From Panax quinquefolius (Eukaryota; Streptophyta; Magnoliopsida; Apiales; Araliaceae), in contig CM035169.1 in NCBI GenBank assembly GCA_020205615.1, positions 14,949,258 through 15,013,257 on the forward strand: a DNA stretch of 64,000 nt, written 5' to 3'. The notes under the pieces were generated by a model. The model had not been told where the DNA came from and did not search any database. It was given only the letters and a program-made list of their open reading frames with translations. The translations under genes were made by a program, and so were the position numbers. Shown here one piece after another: positions 1 through 11,520 of the stretch (positions are counted from its first letter, which is position 1; the number at the start of each line of letters is the position of its first letter).

Positions 1-79
1 TTATTTGGGAGAAAGCACAAATACATGCACTATTTGCATGCGATTATAAAAAAAAAATATGTATAAAGTAGAAATTGCA

Positions 80-215
80 GGGTTGTGGCGAATTTTGAAA
101 TTTAAGGGTTCTTTCAACAATCGGTTCTTTGTAGATGGAATCCTATATATATATAGGTGTCCATCCATCAATGAACCGATTGATTAGAACCTTTAGCTCA
201 AATTACCACAAACCT
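80..215. repeat. Foldback (hairpin) MITE-like repeat
   Basis: The left arm starts GGTTGTGGCGAATTTTG and runs to about 142. The right arm (about 160-214), read in reverse complement, starts GGTTTGTGGTAATTTG; both arms share ATCGGTTC and GATGGA blocks around a short TA-rich loop. A further direct half-copy lies at about 256-320 (GGTTGTGGCGCAATTTGG), just before a TA run. No coding capacity. The imperfect foldback can be read directly; calling it a MITE is inference. Confidence 0.5.
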
Positions 216-319
216 ATAAACTTATAAAAAAAAAAAAAAATTGTCTAAGTAGATGCAGGTTGTGGCGCAATTTGGTAAAAGGTTCTTCCCGTATTTGAAC
301 TCTGTGGATGGATGGAATC

Positions 320-350
<31 letters not shown>

Positions 351-891
351 CCCCAGATTTTATTAATAAAGATTTAAATTTAGTCGAAATAATTTTTTAA
401 TATTATGGTGTGAATTTGAGATAATATTATAGTTGTGGGTAGTATTTATAAATTTTGCAAAGTATCACAGTGGTTATATTATATTCGATTGGTGGGGAAT
501 ATTCGGTTTAGCGAGGAATATTCGTACAACTACTCAATCATTGGTGGACCCATAATGTAATTATTATCGGATTGAGAAAACGACAAAAATATTTTATTAA
601 AATAACGGCGGAAGTTTTCACAGTAGTTCTTGTTGAACTACTCGGTAGTAAAAGAAATACGATGTCGTGTGGTTGCATTGCATAGTAATATGCGGTATTG
701 ATTATTGATCTTTATGTGAGAAATCACCCGGTTTGATTAATTTATTATCGATTAATAATATGAATTATTATAGCGATAATGACGTTTTGTTTTATTCATT
801 ATTATTAACGTAATAAAAGCGAAACATCTTTTATATAAAATAGAATCTTTTATTAAAGTTATTACATAAATAGAATATATTATATTTTATT

Positions 892-960
892 ATGCGTAGT
901 GTTGCGTAGTGTTTTTTGCGTAGTGTTTTGCGTAGTATTGCATAGTGTTTGCGTAGTAAA
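892..960 (+). repeat. GCGTAG short tandem motif in 5' LTR of A
   Basis: Six spaced copies of G-C-R-TAG occur, five as GCGTAG and one as GCATAG, separated by TGTT/TATT spacers. The matching stretch of the 3' LTR (7162-7230) reads GCATAG in five copies with no GCGTAG, which is the signature expected of CpG methylation and deamination. Confidence 0.7.
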
Positions 961-1086
961 ATGTTTTTATATAAATAGAATATATTATATTTTATTTAAA
1001 AGATTTTTCTTTAAATATGGATAAATCGATTAAAGTAAATCAATCTGGGCCGGTTCATGGATTAATTCTTATGCATTCCATTTTCC

Positions 1087-1095
1087 TATAAATAG
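1087..1095 (+). promoter_or_regulatory. TATA box of the 5' LTR promoter (element A)
   Basis: TATAAATAG preceded by TTTTCC. The same TTTTCCTATAAATAG context recurs at 7357-7365 in the 3' LTR and, with small changes, in the LTRs of elements B, D and E, supporting a conserved LTR core promoter. Transcription (start of R) would be expected 25-35 bases downstream. Confidence 0.6.
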
Positions 1096-1465
1096 AAGCT
1101 CATTCCTTCATTATTTTCTTACTACGAATTAATTGAAACTCTAGAGAGAAAATTATAGAGAGAAGCTATAGAGAAAATTATAGAAAGAAGAAAAGTATAC
1201 TAACTACTTCACTACTTCTATATTCGATTCTTTTCACGGTGAGGGTGTTATTCTTTCTTCTTGAAGAGAACTTACATTATTCCATTCACTATTATTACTG
1301 TTGGAATAACTTTGTAAAAGTGGCATACCTATACATAACTTTGTATCATGGCGTACCTATACTTGGTGAAATCCTTATGTTATTCCATTGCTTATTATTA
1401 CATTGGAATAACTTTGTATCTGCAGTTTACCCTATACTTGGTGACATTCTTCTTATTATTACATT

Positions 1466-1710
1466 GGAACATCACATGCATGTGTTTGTTTTTACACCTG
1501 GAACGACATGCATGTTAAGATTTTATTATTATTCTGTTGGAACATCACATGCATGTGTTTTTGCAGGACTGGTTAAAATCTTTATCATTCTGTTGGAATA
1601 TCCTATCATGTGTTTTACACCGGATCCGGTTCCATCTTTATTATTCTGTTGGAACATCACAGCCGGTTGTGAATTTCACGACACAGGTTCCGTTATTATT
1701 ATTACATTGG
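1466..1710 (+). repeat. R/U5 tandem array (GGAACATC units), 5' LTR of A
   Basis: Units of about 55-60 bases begin TTGGAACATCAC, continue GCATGTGTTTTACACC and end near GGTTCC..TTTATTATTCTG. They lie downstream of the LTR TATA box, so they should be in the transcribed leader. GGAAC and GTTCC within a unit are inverted and can pair. Confidence 0.55.
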
Positions 1711-2783
1711 AATAACTTTGTCTATCTGCAATCTGCATGCATGGTGATTTCTTTTGTTATTCCATTCTTTATTATACTCGGTTGGTTAAAACTTTGACTT
1801 ATATACTCCATGAAATTAGTAGAATATCCTTGATATTTGCGTTTCATCCATATCTTCTCATGGAAATATTCTTACGATCATTCTTGAATTTTACTCTACA
1901 AAGCGATATTATGTTGACAATTTGGACGTTAATAATTCATGGATTAAATAATTCTTGAACTTGTTTTATTGAATTACTATGTCATTGTCATCATCATCCT
2001 CATGTTATATTATGTTATCTTTGGCTTTACGTGCATAGATGAACTTAGTATGATTATGACCGAGGATCATTCGGTATAATCATGACTTGATATAAATGAT
2101 GTGACAAAAGTCCTCGGTGGCTTTGTAATGCGATGATGGATAGTTTTTGGTATGATTATGACCGGGGTGATTTGGTATAGTCATGACCATTGATAATTTG
2201 ATGAAAATCCTTGGCCAGTGAGTACGGGGATGATTAGATGTGGTGGTTTTTTATTAAAAATTTGAGTCTCGGCGATAAAAATTGATGAAAACCTTTTAAA
2301 ACCTAAAAGATAGTAGACTTTATTCTCTACTTGACTCTTTTAATGGATTGCTTATTCATTGCGATTAAACCCGTTTGTCTATTGTATTTTATCGGTTTAA
2401 CATTTGTTGAAGGCTAATGATAATTTATTACGCATTATCTTAGTCCTAATATTTCTTCTTGGGCTAGTTGAGCTCACCTTTCTTTCACTTTATTCTCTTG
2501 AGGAAATGAGAACATAGGCTTGAGACGAGTCGGGAGCGGAGTAATGGTCGAGGAGGATAGCATTAGTAGTCCTCACTATTATACGTGAAATAGTGTGATA
2601 ATAGTTGTAATGAGGACTCCTTTTGAGTTTGTATAATATCTAGTAGATAATATTTGTATTCAAACTCACAGTTTATGTCGTATTGTACACGGCCAGTTAT
2701 ATTAGTAAGTTGTATTTGAATTTATGTACCATGTAAGTGGCGATCCAAGATGGGTGATGTATACCTAATTTTGGGCGTCATGG

Positions 2784-2802
2784 TTGGTATCGAGCTTAGG
2801 AT
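2784..2802 (+). other. Primer-binding site of element A
   Basis: TTGGTATCGAGCTTAGGAT begins three bases after the 5' LTR. It resembles the plant initiator-tRNA-Met binding site (known consensus TGGTATCAGAGC) with small changes. The same position in elements B (12636) and E (63503) carries closely similar sequence. Confidence 0.6.
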
Positions 2803-2946
2803 ATGATCCACAGCTAAGATCTTGAGATAAGAACTAGGAGGGAGAGCGGAATTCCTTCGCTTAGTATGTATGACCTACCTAAGTTTATTTGGTATTTAAT
2901 TGGTCGATTCGAATATAGGGATAATTTGTTAAATGTCAATTAACCC

Positions 2947-3610
2947 TTGTTTTGTGTGATGTTTGAGAATGGCATCCTGAAAATCTTTGAGATAAGCAAT
3001 GAAGCACATGAGAGTGTTGATTCGGTTCAAACAAAAGGTAACGACCAACAACACGATAATAATCATCTTGGTGGTGGCAATTATCGAACAATGATAACCA
3101 TCGTGGGGGAAATTATCATGCTAAGAATGGTAACCACTTGGGTGGTAATCATGGCAAAGATAATAGAAGTGGAAATTTCAAGAAGAGGTCATTTAGCTCG
3201 ATTTTGTCAGTATAGTGAAGTCAAGTCCAGAATGGGATAGTGGCACCAAAGGGCGGATCTGGACAAAACAAAATCGGTGGTTTTCAAGAAGTTTTTAAGT
3301 GACTTCTCAAAAAGTGGGTAACCCGAACGAAGTTAGCAGGTTAGTTAATTATAAATTTTCTTGCGAAGTCTATACCTTATTAGATCTTGATTCTACCCAT
3401 TCTTTTATCTCTCTTGCTTGCGTTCAACGTTTAAATTTGACTCAGGAGAAATTAGACTTTGATTTATCTATTGAAACTTCGTTGGGAGAAACCTTCGTTA
3501 CCTCCTTTGTTTTTATTAATCTTGTTGTTTCAAATAAACACTTTCACGTTACTGTCTATCTTATCTCTTTGAAAATACTTGCCTTTGAGGTAATTTTTGA
3601 AAACGATTGA
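2947..3610 (+). pseudogene. gag end and protease remnant of element A
   Basis: One open stretch (2947-3240) ends with GHLARFC, the second half of a retroviral CCHC zinc knuckle. The next (3299-3610) has the retropepsin-like stretch TLLDLDSTHSFIS, in which the active-site D-T/S-G is replaced by D-S-T. The frame is broken between them and after 3610, where the words EMREIEFCIDP (about 3990) recall the linker before reverse transcriptase. Family knowledge: Ty3/gypsy gag-pol, chromovirus (Tekay/Del-like) type. It cannot encode a working polyprotein. Confidence 0.7.
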
Positions 3611-4029
3611 TTAACTACTCATTATTCTTTTGTAAGGTTGTTAGCTTTCATATTCCTAACCAACTTTGTTATACAAATTCAAAGTAACCAAATCCTAAAG
3701 TTAATCAACATTATATCAAGCCATAAGTAAAAGAGCCCGATCCTTTCGTTTGTTGACTTCCTTGTGTGGAATGCACCGCCGGACTTTACAGTAGGCGACG
3801 TCATGACCGAAGATGGCAAGTTTATAGGTATCATTGTGAGGTCTTATCTAGGTTAAGGGATAGAAGTCACGATTAGTATCAATGTGACGTCTTATCCAAG
3901 TCTTGGATGAGAATAATGATTTTGAATGATATTTCTATCATTAATAAATTTCTTAGCGTATTCTTGAAGATTTCCTAGCCTACCCTAGAAATGCGTGAAA
4001 TCGAATTTTGTATTGACCCAAATCTGAAA

Positions 4030-5260
4030 ACCCATTTCTTAAACCCTCAAATATTTCTTCAACTAAAAGGATCTGTTTACGTGGATTATGATGAAAGTCA
4101 TAATAAAAGTATAGAACTAATAAAAATCATGGGTATATGAAGTATTAGTAAGTTTTATGATGAGTTATGTTGGTTGTTAGTATGTAAAAACATGAAAGTT
4201 TCTTAGAAATCACAAAGAGTTGAAAATCAGATTTTAGTGAAAAACGTAACATGAAATTCAATTGACCATATCTCCTATTATATTTTGAATTTTTGAATGT
4301 GGTCAAGTCCTAGAGTTAGATCTATGAGTTACCTAACTAATCCAAGTGGAATTACTAGAAAAGGTGTTGTAGATTTTTGTGTGGACTGATTTTAGCAAAG
4401 GAGTGCAAAGCTGCAAAAACCGAAAAAGCTTCTGCCATGATTTTAGAGAGGCTGTTTCAGCCACTTAAATTATGAGAAAAATTCTGGCCTTTTGGGACAT
4501 GAAAGTATATGGTATAAAGTACCTCCTGTCCAAAAATGAGCTCATTATGACTTAAAATGAGCAAGTTATGACTATTTCAATATTTAGGTTTTTCCGATGA
4601 CGCTATAACCGGAGTTCTATAACTCCGATGACCATGAAATTTAAACTAGAAGCTCACGTTAACATGTGTAAGGTCCTGCCAAGATTTGGGAATTTTTGGA
4701 GTTAAACTTGAGGTAGCTAATTTCTTAAGGAATTAAGTGGAAATTGATTTTTAAAAAATAGTAAATAAATTTTAAAAATTCCGAGAAAAATATATTTTCA
4801 TTATGGGACTATATTATGCTAAATCCCAGAAAAGAAATATTTTTGGGGGCTGATTTGGTATTTTTCATGAAAATAGTTTAATTCTGAACATATGAGTTAA
4901 ATATGTTATGTGAAGTAACAAAGTTGAAAATAGGATTTTATGGCTAGAGAATCCTATATAGAGTATATGCATATTTTTTGATGAGGGATTTGATAATTGG
5001 TGATGATATCTTATGAGTATGACATTTTTGAATGATTAAATGCATTATATGGTAAAGTGTAAACAATTAAGATAAATTGTTTATAAATTTAAAGTGATTA
5101 AAATATTGTTATAATATTAATGTTATTAGATTATGAGATTATTAAATGATTGATAACATGGGGATATTCTTGAATCTGGATAAATTATATTATAAATGTT
5201 TAATATTTATCCTTTATCTCATTTGATTGATTCTTTATATCATTATCCTCATGTTTATAT
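4030..5260 (+). other. Non-coding segment related to another family's LTR
   Basis: No coding potential. From about 4700 to 5090 it matches, in reverse complement, the middle of the solo LTR at 50400-54408: shared landmarks include TTTTAAAAATTC, TGGGACTATATT, AAATCCCAGAAAA, TGATTTGGTATTTTTCATG and GTGTAAACAATT. Where reverse transcriptase and integrase would be expected, element A carries this LTR-like sequence. See findings. Confidence 0.6.
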
Positions 5261-5288
5261 TATGTTGAAAGTCATCTGTGGCTTTGTA

Positions 5289-6400
5289 GTGCATAGATGG
5301 ACTTGGTATGATTATGACCACGGATTATTCGTATAATCATAACAGTAAATGAATACACAATTATCTTTGGTAGTAGTGCATGGATAATTTGTGGTCGTGA
5401 TCTTAATGAATATCCTTGGCACAGTAGTGCGGGGATGATTCGATGATGTGGATTAATTATTGAAATGAGTCTCGTGATGAAATATTAATTCATGGATGTG
5501 TTCAAAGTCATCGTGAACTTACGTGCATAGATGGACTTGGTATGATTATGACGGACTTGTTAGGATTGTTATGCATAATCATAATTTGGCGTAGTAGAAT
5601 AATTTGTGGGGTAATCTTAATGAATACACATTATCTTTGGTAGTAGTGCATGGATAATTTGTGGTCGTGATACTAATGAATATCCTTGGCACGTAGTGCG
5701 GGGATGATTCGATGATGTGGATTAATTATTGAGTGAGTCTCAATGAATGAAATATTAATTCATGGATGTGTTCAAAGTCATCGTGTGCTTACGTGCATAG
5801 ATGGACTTGGTATGATTATGACCGAGGATTGTTCGGCATAATCATAATTAGTAATTGAAAACACAATTATCTTTGGTAGTAGTGTGCATGGATAATTTGT
5901 GGTCGTGATACTAATGAATATCCTTGGCACGTAGTGCGTGGGGATGATTCGATGATGTGGATTAATTATTGATTTGAGTCTCGGCAATGAAATATTAATT
6001 CATGGATGTGTTCAAAGTCATCATGTGATTACGTGCGTAGATGGACTTGGTATGATTATGACCGAGGATTGTTGGTATAATCATAATCATAGTAATTGAA
6101 AACACAATTATCTTTGGTAGTAGTGATGCATGGATAATTTGTGGTGCGTGATACTAATGAATATCCTTGGCACGTAGTGCGGGGATGATTCGATGATGTG
6201 GATTAATTATTGAAATTTGAGTCTCAATGAATGAAATATTAATTCATGGATGCGTTCAAAGTCATCTCGTGGCTACGTGCATAGATGGACTTGGTATGAT
6301 TATGACCGAGGATTGTTCGGTATAATCATGTATCAATTGAAAACACGAATATCCTTGGCGATTGGTGCATGGATAATTCGTTAGTCGTGATACTATTAAA
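5289..6400 (+). repeat. Tandem array, about 240-bp unit, 5 copies
   Basis: Units start GTGCATAGATGGACTTGG (one has GTGCGTAG) at 5289, 5523, 5793, 6033 and 6277; the last is shortened. Each contains ATGATTATGACC..GGTATAATCAT, a palindrome with 8-9-base arms, then ATTATCTTTGGTAGTAGTG, TGGATAATTTGTGGTCGTGA and GGGGATGATTCGATGATGTGG. Single-copy relatives of the unit occur in the LTRs of A (about 2035-2280) and B, so the array appears to be an amplified LTR segment. Confidence 0.8.
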
Positions 6401-6599
6401 GTCGCGTCTTAGCATTATTGGTTTCTGATTTGTATATCTTTGCTTTTGTAGTGCAAAGATGAATTGTTAATGAATAGCTTTGGCGTAGATTTCAAAAGAT
6501 GAATTTTAATAATATTTTAAGCGATAAAGGTATTCAAGGTATCCTCATCTCTTTATCATACCTCTTTATCGTACCCCTAATTTCGGGGAGAAATTCCAT

Positions 6600-6611
6600 A
6601 AGGAGGGAGAT
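6600..6611 (+). other. Polypurine tract of element A
   Basis: A purine run (AAGGAGGGAGA) lies directly before the TG of the 3' LTR, as expected for the plus-strand primer. The equivalents in B (17475-17487) and D (58570-58581, minus strand) are similar. Confidence 0.7.
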
Positions 6612-9038
6612 TGTGAGACCCAGAGATTTTATTAATAAAGATTTAAATTTGGTGAAATAATTTTTAATATTATGGTGTGAATTTGAGATAATATTATAGT
6701 TGTGGGTAGTATTTATAAATTTTGCAAAGTATGCACGAGTGGTTATATTATATTCGATTGGTGGGGAATATTAGGTTTAGCGGGGAATATTAAATGCATG
6801 ACTACTCAATCATTGGTGGACCTAATGAAATTATTGTCGGATTGAAAAGCAACAAAATTATTTTATTGAAATAACGGCGGAAGTTTTACTGGTAGTTCTT
6901 GTTGAACTACTCGGTAGTAAAAGTAAAAATGCGATGTCGTGTGGTTGCATAATAGTACCTGGTATTGATTATTGATGCTTATGTGAGAAGTCACTCGGTT
7001 TGATTCCATTATTGTCGATTAATAATATGAATTATTATAGCGATAATGACGTTTTGTTTTATTAAGTATTATTAACGTAATAAAATAAAGCGAAACATCT
7101 TTTATATAAAATAGAATACTTTATTAAAGTTATTACATAAATAGAATATATTATATTTTATTATGCATAGTGTTGCATAGTATTTTTTTGTAGTGTTTTG
7201 CATAGTATTGCATAGTGTTTGCATAGTAAAATATTTTTATATAAATAGAATATATTATATTTTATTTAAAAGATTTTTCTTTAAATATGGATAGTCGAGA
7301 TTAAAGTAAATCAATCTGGATAGTTCATGGATTAATTCTTATGCATTCCATTTTCCTATAAATAGAAGCTCGTTCATTCCTTCATTATTTTCTTACAATT
7401 CATTGAAACTCTGAGAGAGAAATTATAGAGAGAAGCTATAGAGAAAAATTATAGAAAGAAGAAGAGTATTCTACTTCTTACTTCTTACATATTCAGGTTT
7501 TTTTACGGTAGAGGGTGTTATTCTTTCTTCTTGAAGAGAACTTACATTATTCCATTCACTATTATTATTACATTGGAATAACTTTTGTAAAAGTGGCATA
7601 CCCTATACATAACTTTGTATATGCGGCATACCTATACTTGGTGAAATCCTTATGTTATTCCATTGCTTATTATTACATTTGGAATAACTTTGTATCTGTG
7701 CATTTACCTATACTTGGTGACATTCTTCTATTATTACATTGGAACATCACATGCATGTGTTTTACACCTGGACACAGTTTCCTTTTTTTATTATTCTGGT
7801 TGAACATCACATGCATGTGTTTACACAGGACACGGTTCCGTCTTTATCATTCTCATTGGAATATCTATCATGTGTTTTACACCGGATGCAGTTCCATCTT
7901 TATTATTACATTGGAACATCCCGCCGGTGTGAATTTCACGACACAGTTCCGTTATTATTATTACATTGGAATAACTTTTATCTGTCGCAATCTGCATGTG
8001 TGGTGATTTCTTTTGTTATTCCATTCTTTATTATACTCCGGTTGGTTAAAACTTTGACTTCTATACTCCATGAAATTAGTAGAATATCCTTGATATTTGC
8101 GTTTCATCCAAAGTCTTCTCATGGAAATATTCTTCCGATCATTCTTGAATTTTACTCTACAAAAGCAATGATTATGTTGACAATTTGGGCGTTAATAATT
8201 CATGGATTAAATAATTCTTGAACTTGTTTTATTGAATTATTATGTCATTGTCATCATCCTCATGTTATATTATGTTATCTTTGGCTTACGTGCGTAGATG
8301 AACTTAGTATGATTATGACCGAGGATCATTCGGTATAATCATGACTTGATATAAATGATGTGACAAAAGTCCTCGATGGCTTTGTAATGCACGGTGATGG
8401 ATAGTTTTTGGTATGATTATGACCGAGGGGTGATTCGGTTTAGTCGTGACCATTGATAATTTGATGAAAATCCTTGGCCAGTAGATACGGGGATGATTAG
8501 ATGTGGTGGTTTTTTATTAAAATTGAGTCTCGGTGATAAAATTGATGAAAACCTTTTAAAACCTAAAAGATAGTAGACTTTATTCTCTACTTGACTCTTT
8601 TAATGGATTGCTTATTCAAGCTATGAGCTTAAACTGGTTGTCTATTGTATTTTATCGGTTTAACACTTGTTGAAGGCTAATGATAATTTATTACGCATTA
8701 TCTTAGTCCTAATATTTCTTCTTGGGCTAGTTGAGCTCACCCTTTCTTTCAACGTGTTCTCTTGAGAAATGAGAACATAAATTTGGAGACGAGTCGGGGA
8801 GCGAAGTAATGGTCGAGGAGGATAGCATTAGTAGTCCTCACTATTACGTGAAATAGTGTGATAATAGTTGTAATGAGGACTCCTTTTGAGTTTGTATAAT
8901 ATCTAGTAGATAATATTTGTATTCAAACTCACGCTTTATGTCGTATTGCATACCTGACGATTATATTAGTAAGTTGTATTTGAATTTATGTACCATGTAA
9001 GTGGCGATCCAAGATGGGTGATGTATACACTAATTTTG

Positions 9039-9041
<3 letters not shown>
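6612..9041 (+). repeat. 3' LTR of element A
   Basis: It starts TGTGAGACCC and ends at TTTTGGGC before the TA run. It is collinear with the 5' LTR but with numerous substitutions and small indels, so the insertion is not recent. It has a TATA box at 7357-7365 and a leader repeat array at about 7738-7970. Confidence 0.85.

Positions 9042-9105
<64 letters not shown>
9042..9105. repeat. (TA)n microsatellite
   Basis: About 64 bases of uninterrupted TA abut the right end of element A. A second TA run of about 40 bases lies at 9293-9333. Confidence 0.95.
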
Positions 9106-9108
<3 letters not shown>

Positions 9109-9289
9109 GTTCGCTCTAAATCGGACCAAATAATCGGACCAATGAACGGATTCAATGCAAAAAATACGGGGTCGGGTTTAATACGCTGGTCGGTTTAATC
9201 CGCAAAACACGCTGCAAGTTAAACCCGACTCATGTGTTTTTTTTTGCCTTAATCTGCTCATTACCCGCTTTATTTAATCTGGGATCCTC

Positions 9290-9334
<45 letters not shown>

Positions 9335-10066
9335 CATGTGACTGAGATGAGAATTAGGATCCTCAGATGATGAAACCCACGTGTTGACCTCTGCTTAATT
9401 CTATTTGAGCAATTTAAGACCATGTTCAATTGTTCATGTTGCTTGCTTCAACCTATATCCTTGACTGGTTAAGTCGCCAATCTTTACTTCTACTAGTATA
9501 TATATACTACTATTATATTTATTTATTTTGGGACAGCTGAGACGAGCGATTGAATTCCTGGTTAGTTAGCTTCACTTCTCAATTAAGCTTGAAAGGAATA
9601 AGTAATGGAGTTGAGTACGTATTTCCTTTCCTTTACAATTATGGCCATGCAGAGCTCAATCTTTATAATTTATAAGAGGTTTTTAATTGTTTGTATATTT
9701 GCCATTCTACCAACTCAAACGAATAAGACTACCATCGTTTTTCTTTTCTTCTTTTTATTATTTTACGTACACTTCCTCTATGAACAAAAATACAAGTAAG
9801 TCTAATAATATATAAGAAATAAGTGAAAATCAAATCTGAATATATATCAACTTAATTAATTTAGCTATATAGGAGCAAGAGCACCATTGAGATGCATATA
9901 ATATCTTTCTAAATTAATTGGTTGAAGTACTTTTTCTAAGTAATAATGAAACATGCATCATGATGTTAGTTTTTACCTAACTAGCTAGAAATTAAAACTG
10001 TCCACCACATGTAAACTAAAATTCGAATATGTCCTACCGTCGAGAACATTAAATTAATTGAATACA
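9106..10066. other. Intergenic spacer between elements A and B
   Basis: Contains a second TA run (9293-9333) and AT-rich DNA. The open frame at 9605-9799 is a hydrophobic, low-complexity translation without recognisable domain, codon character or promoter, and I do not call it a gene. Nothing else seen. Confidence 0.6.
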
Positions 10067-10689
10067 TGTAGTAAGACCTCAAACTTTTATAAATAAAGAT
10101 GAATTTTTCTATAAATATTATTTTTGAATATTATGGAATAAATTTGATATAATGTTATAGTTGTGGGTAATATTTATAAATTTTTGCAAAGTATGCAAGT
10201 TGTTATAAAATATTCGTTTGGTTTAGGAATATTCTTTTTGTTAGGAATATTCGTATAATGGCTCAATCATTGGTGGACCCTACAACATTATTATTGTTTG
10301 ATCGAGAAAAAAGCGACAAAAATATTTTTATAAAAATAACTACGGAGGTGTTACCGTTAAAACTGCTGAACTACCCTTGGTAAAGAAAAGTACAAGAATA
10401 CTGGCGTGGTTGCATAGTAGACACTACCAGATTGATTATTGATGCTTACGTGAGAAGTCACTCACCTACGCTCAATTATTGCTACATGAATTCTTTGCAT
10501 CATATCTCTTATATTATTGATTCAATTATTGTCACAAAGATCATCCAGTATAATATGTTATAGTATTAAATCAATAATTGAGACGACAAGTTATAAATGA
10601 TTAATAATTATTGAAAGATTAAATATGTTATGATTTGTGGTAAGTTTGATTATTTTATGGGGGGACTCATATGTCATCATCCAAGAGTC

Positions 10690-10835
10690 TCTTCATCAAT
10701 AGTATTTACCTTCGTCAATAGTAATTACCCTTGTGAATAGTATTTACCTTCGCCGATAGTAATTACCCTTGTGAATAGTATTTACCTTCGTCAATAGTAT
10801 TTACCTTCAACAGTTAATAATAGTAATTACCTTTA
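10690..10835 (+). repeat. U3 array of AATAGTAWTTACC motifs, 5' LTR of B
   Basis: About seven copies of a 21-27-base unit (AATAGTATTTACCTTCGTC, AATAGTAATTACCCTTGTG) lie 130-270 bases upstream of the LTR TATA box. The 3' LTR carries the same array at about 18095-18235. Related ATAGT/ACTAT arrays occur in the LTRs at 52180-52263 and 62401-62585. The position in U3 would suit a promoter or enhancer repeat; that role is inference. Confidence 0.65.
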
Positions 10836-10962
10836 CCAGACGAAACCACTTGTCGTTTCACATTACAAAAAGGCCGAACCACTTGTCGTTTCACATTACA
10901 GCGCCAAAACCGTCATAAAGCCACTCGCCTTTTCACACGACAAAGTGCTTAGAGAAATCTTC

Positions 10963-10974
10963 TATAAATAGAGG
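10963..10974 (+). promoter_or_regulatory. TATA box of the element B 5' LTR
   Basis: TATAAATAGAGG, with the same sequence at 18366-18377 in the 3' LTR. It is followed by GAGAGAGAAA-rich leader sequence. Confidence 0.65.
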
Positions 10975-11227
10975 CCTGGGCTTCATTATTTTTCACGAAT
11001 TCATTCAAGCTATAGAGAGAGAAAGTATAGAGAAATAAGAGAGAAAGAAGAAGAGTATTTTGTTACTACACCTGCCGGCAGATTCAATCTCCTACCAAAT
11101 GTAAGGGTGTTATTCTTTCTTATTCATGAAGAGAACTGTTGTTATTCCATCGCTTATTATTCTCGTTGGAATAACTCTCGTATAAGTGGTTTACCCTATA
11201 CTTGGTGACATTCTTCTATTATCCGCT

Positions 11228-11520
11228 GGAACATCCTCGCATCATGTTTTTTACAATCGACCGGTTCCGCTTTTTATCATTCTCCGCTGGAACATCCATG
11301 CTCGTGTGTTTTTACACCCGGACTGTTCCGCTTTTATTATTCTGTTGGAACATCCTGCTCAAGCAGGTTTTACAACACCGACTCGGTTCCGCCTTTATTA
11401 TTCTCGTTGGAATATCCTATCTCGCAGTGTTTTACACCGGATCCGTTCCATCTTTATTATTCTGTTGGAACATTCTGCTTGTGAATTTCACCCGACTCGT
11501 TCCGTTATTTATTATTCCGC
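11228..11520 (+). repeat. R/U5 tandem array (GGAACATC units), 5' LTR of B
   Basis: Five degenerate units of 55-62 bases: GGAACATCC, a variable CATG-like core, GTGTTTTACACC, GACCGGTTCCGC, TTTATTATTCT. The cleaner copy is in the 3' LTR at 18637-18920. GGAAC and GTTCC in each unit are complementary. Confidence 0.7.

Larger units (their letters stand above)
344..2780 (+). repeat. 5' LTR of element A
   Basis: It starts near TATGAGACCCC and ends GGGCGTCA. It is collinear with 6612-9041 throughout, for example the ATTGGTGGGGAATATT block, the TATA region and the end block CCAAGATGGGTGATGTATAC. It carries a TATA box at 1087, a repeat array at about 1466-1710 and dispersed ATGATTAT/ATAATCAT palindromes at about 2049-2180. 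Confidence 0.85.
344..9041 (+). mobile_element. Ty3/gypsy LTR retrotransposon A, degenerate
   Basis: Two long direct repeats (344-2780 and 6612-9041) enclose 3.8 kb. Order: 5' LTR, primer-binding site resembling the tRNA-iMet type, gag and protease remnants, non-coding filler with a tandem array, polypurine tract, 3' LTR. No reverse transcriptase or integrase remains, so it is non-autonomous. The insertion lies within a TA microsatellite (TA on both sides), so the expected 5-bp duplication cannot be told from background. LTR ends are fixed by comparison with element B and are good to a few bases; the right end fades into the TA run. Confidence 0.85.

Noticed and set aside
9605..9799. 64-codon hydrophobic frame between elements A and B
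   Set aside because: Low-complexity AT-rich sequence; no homology I recognise, no supporting context.
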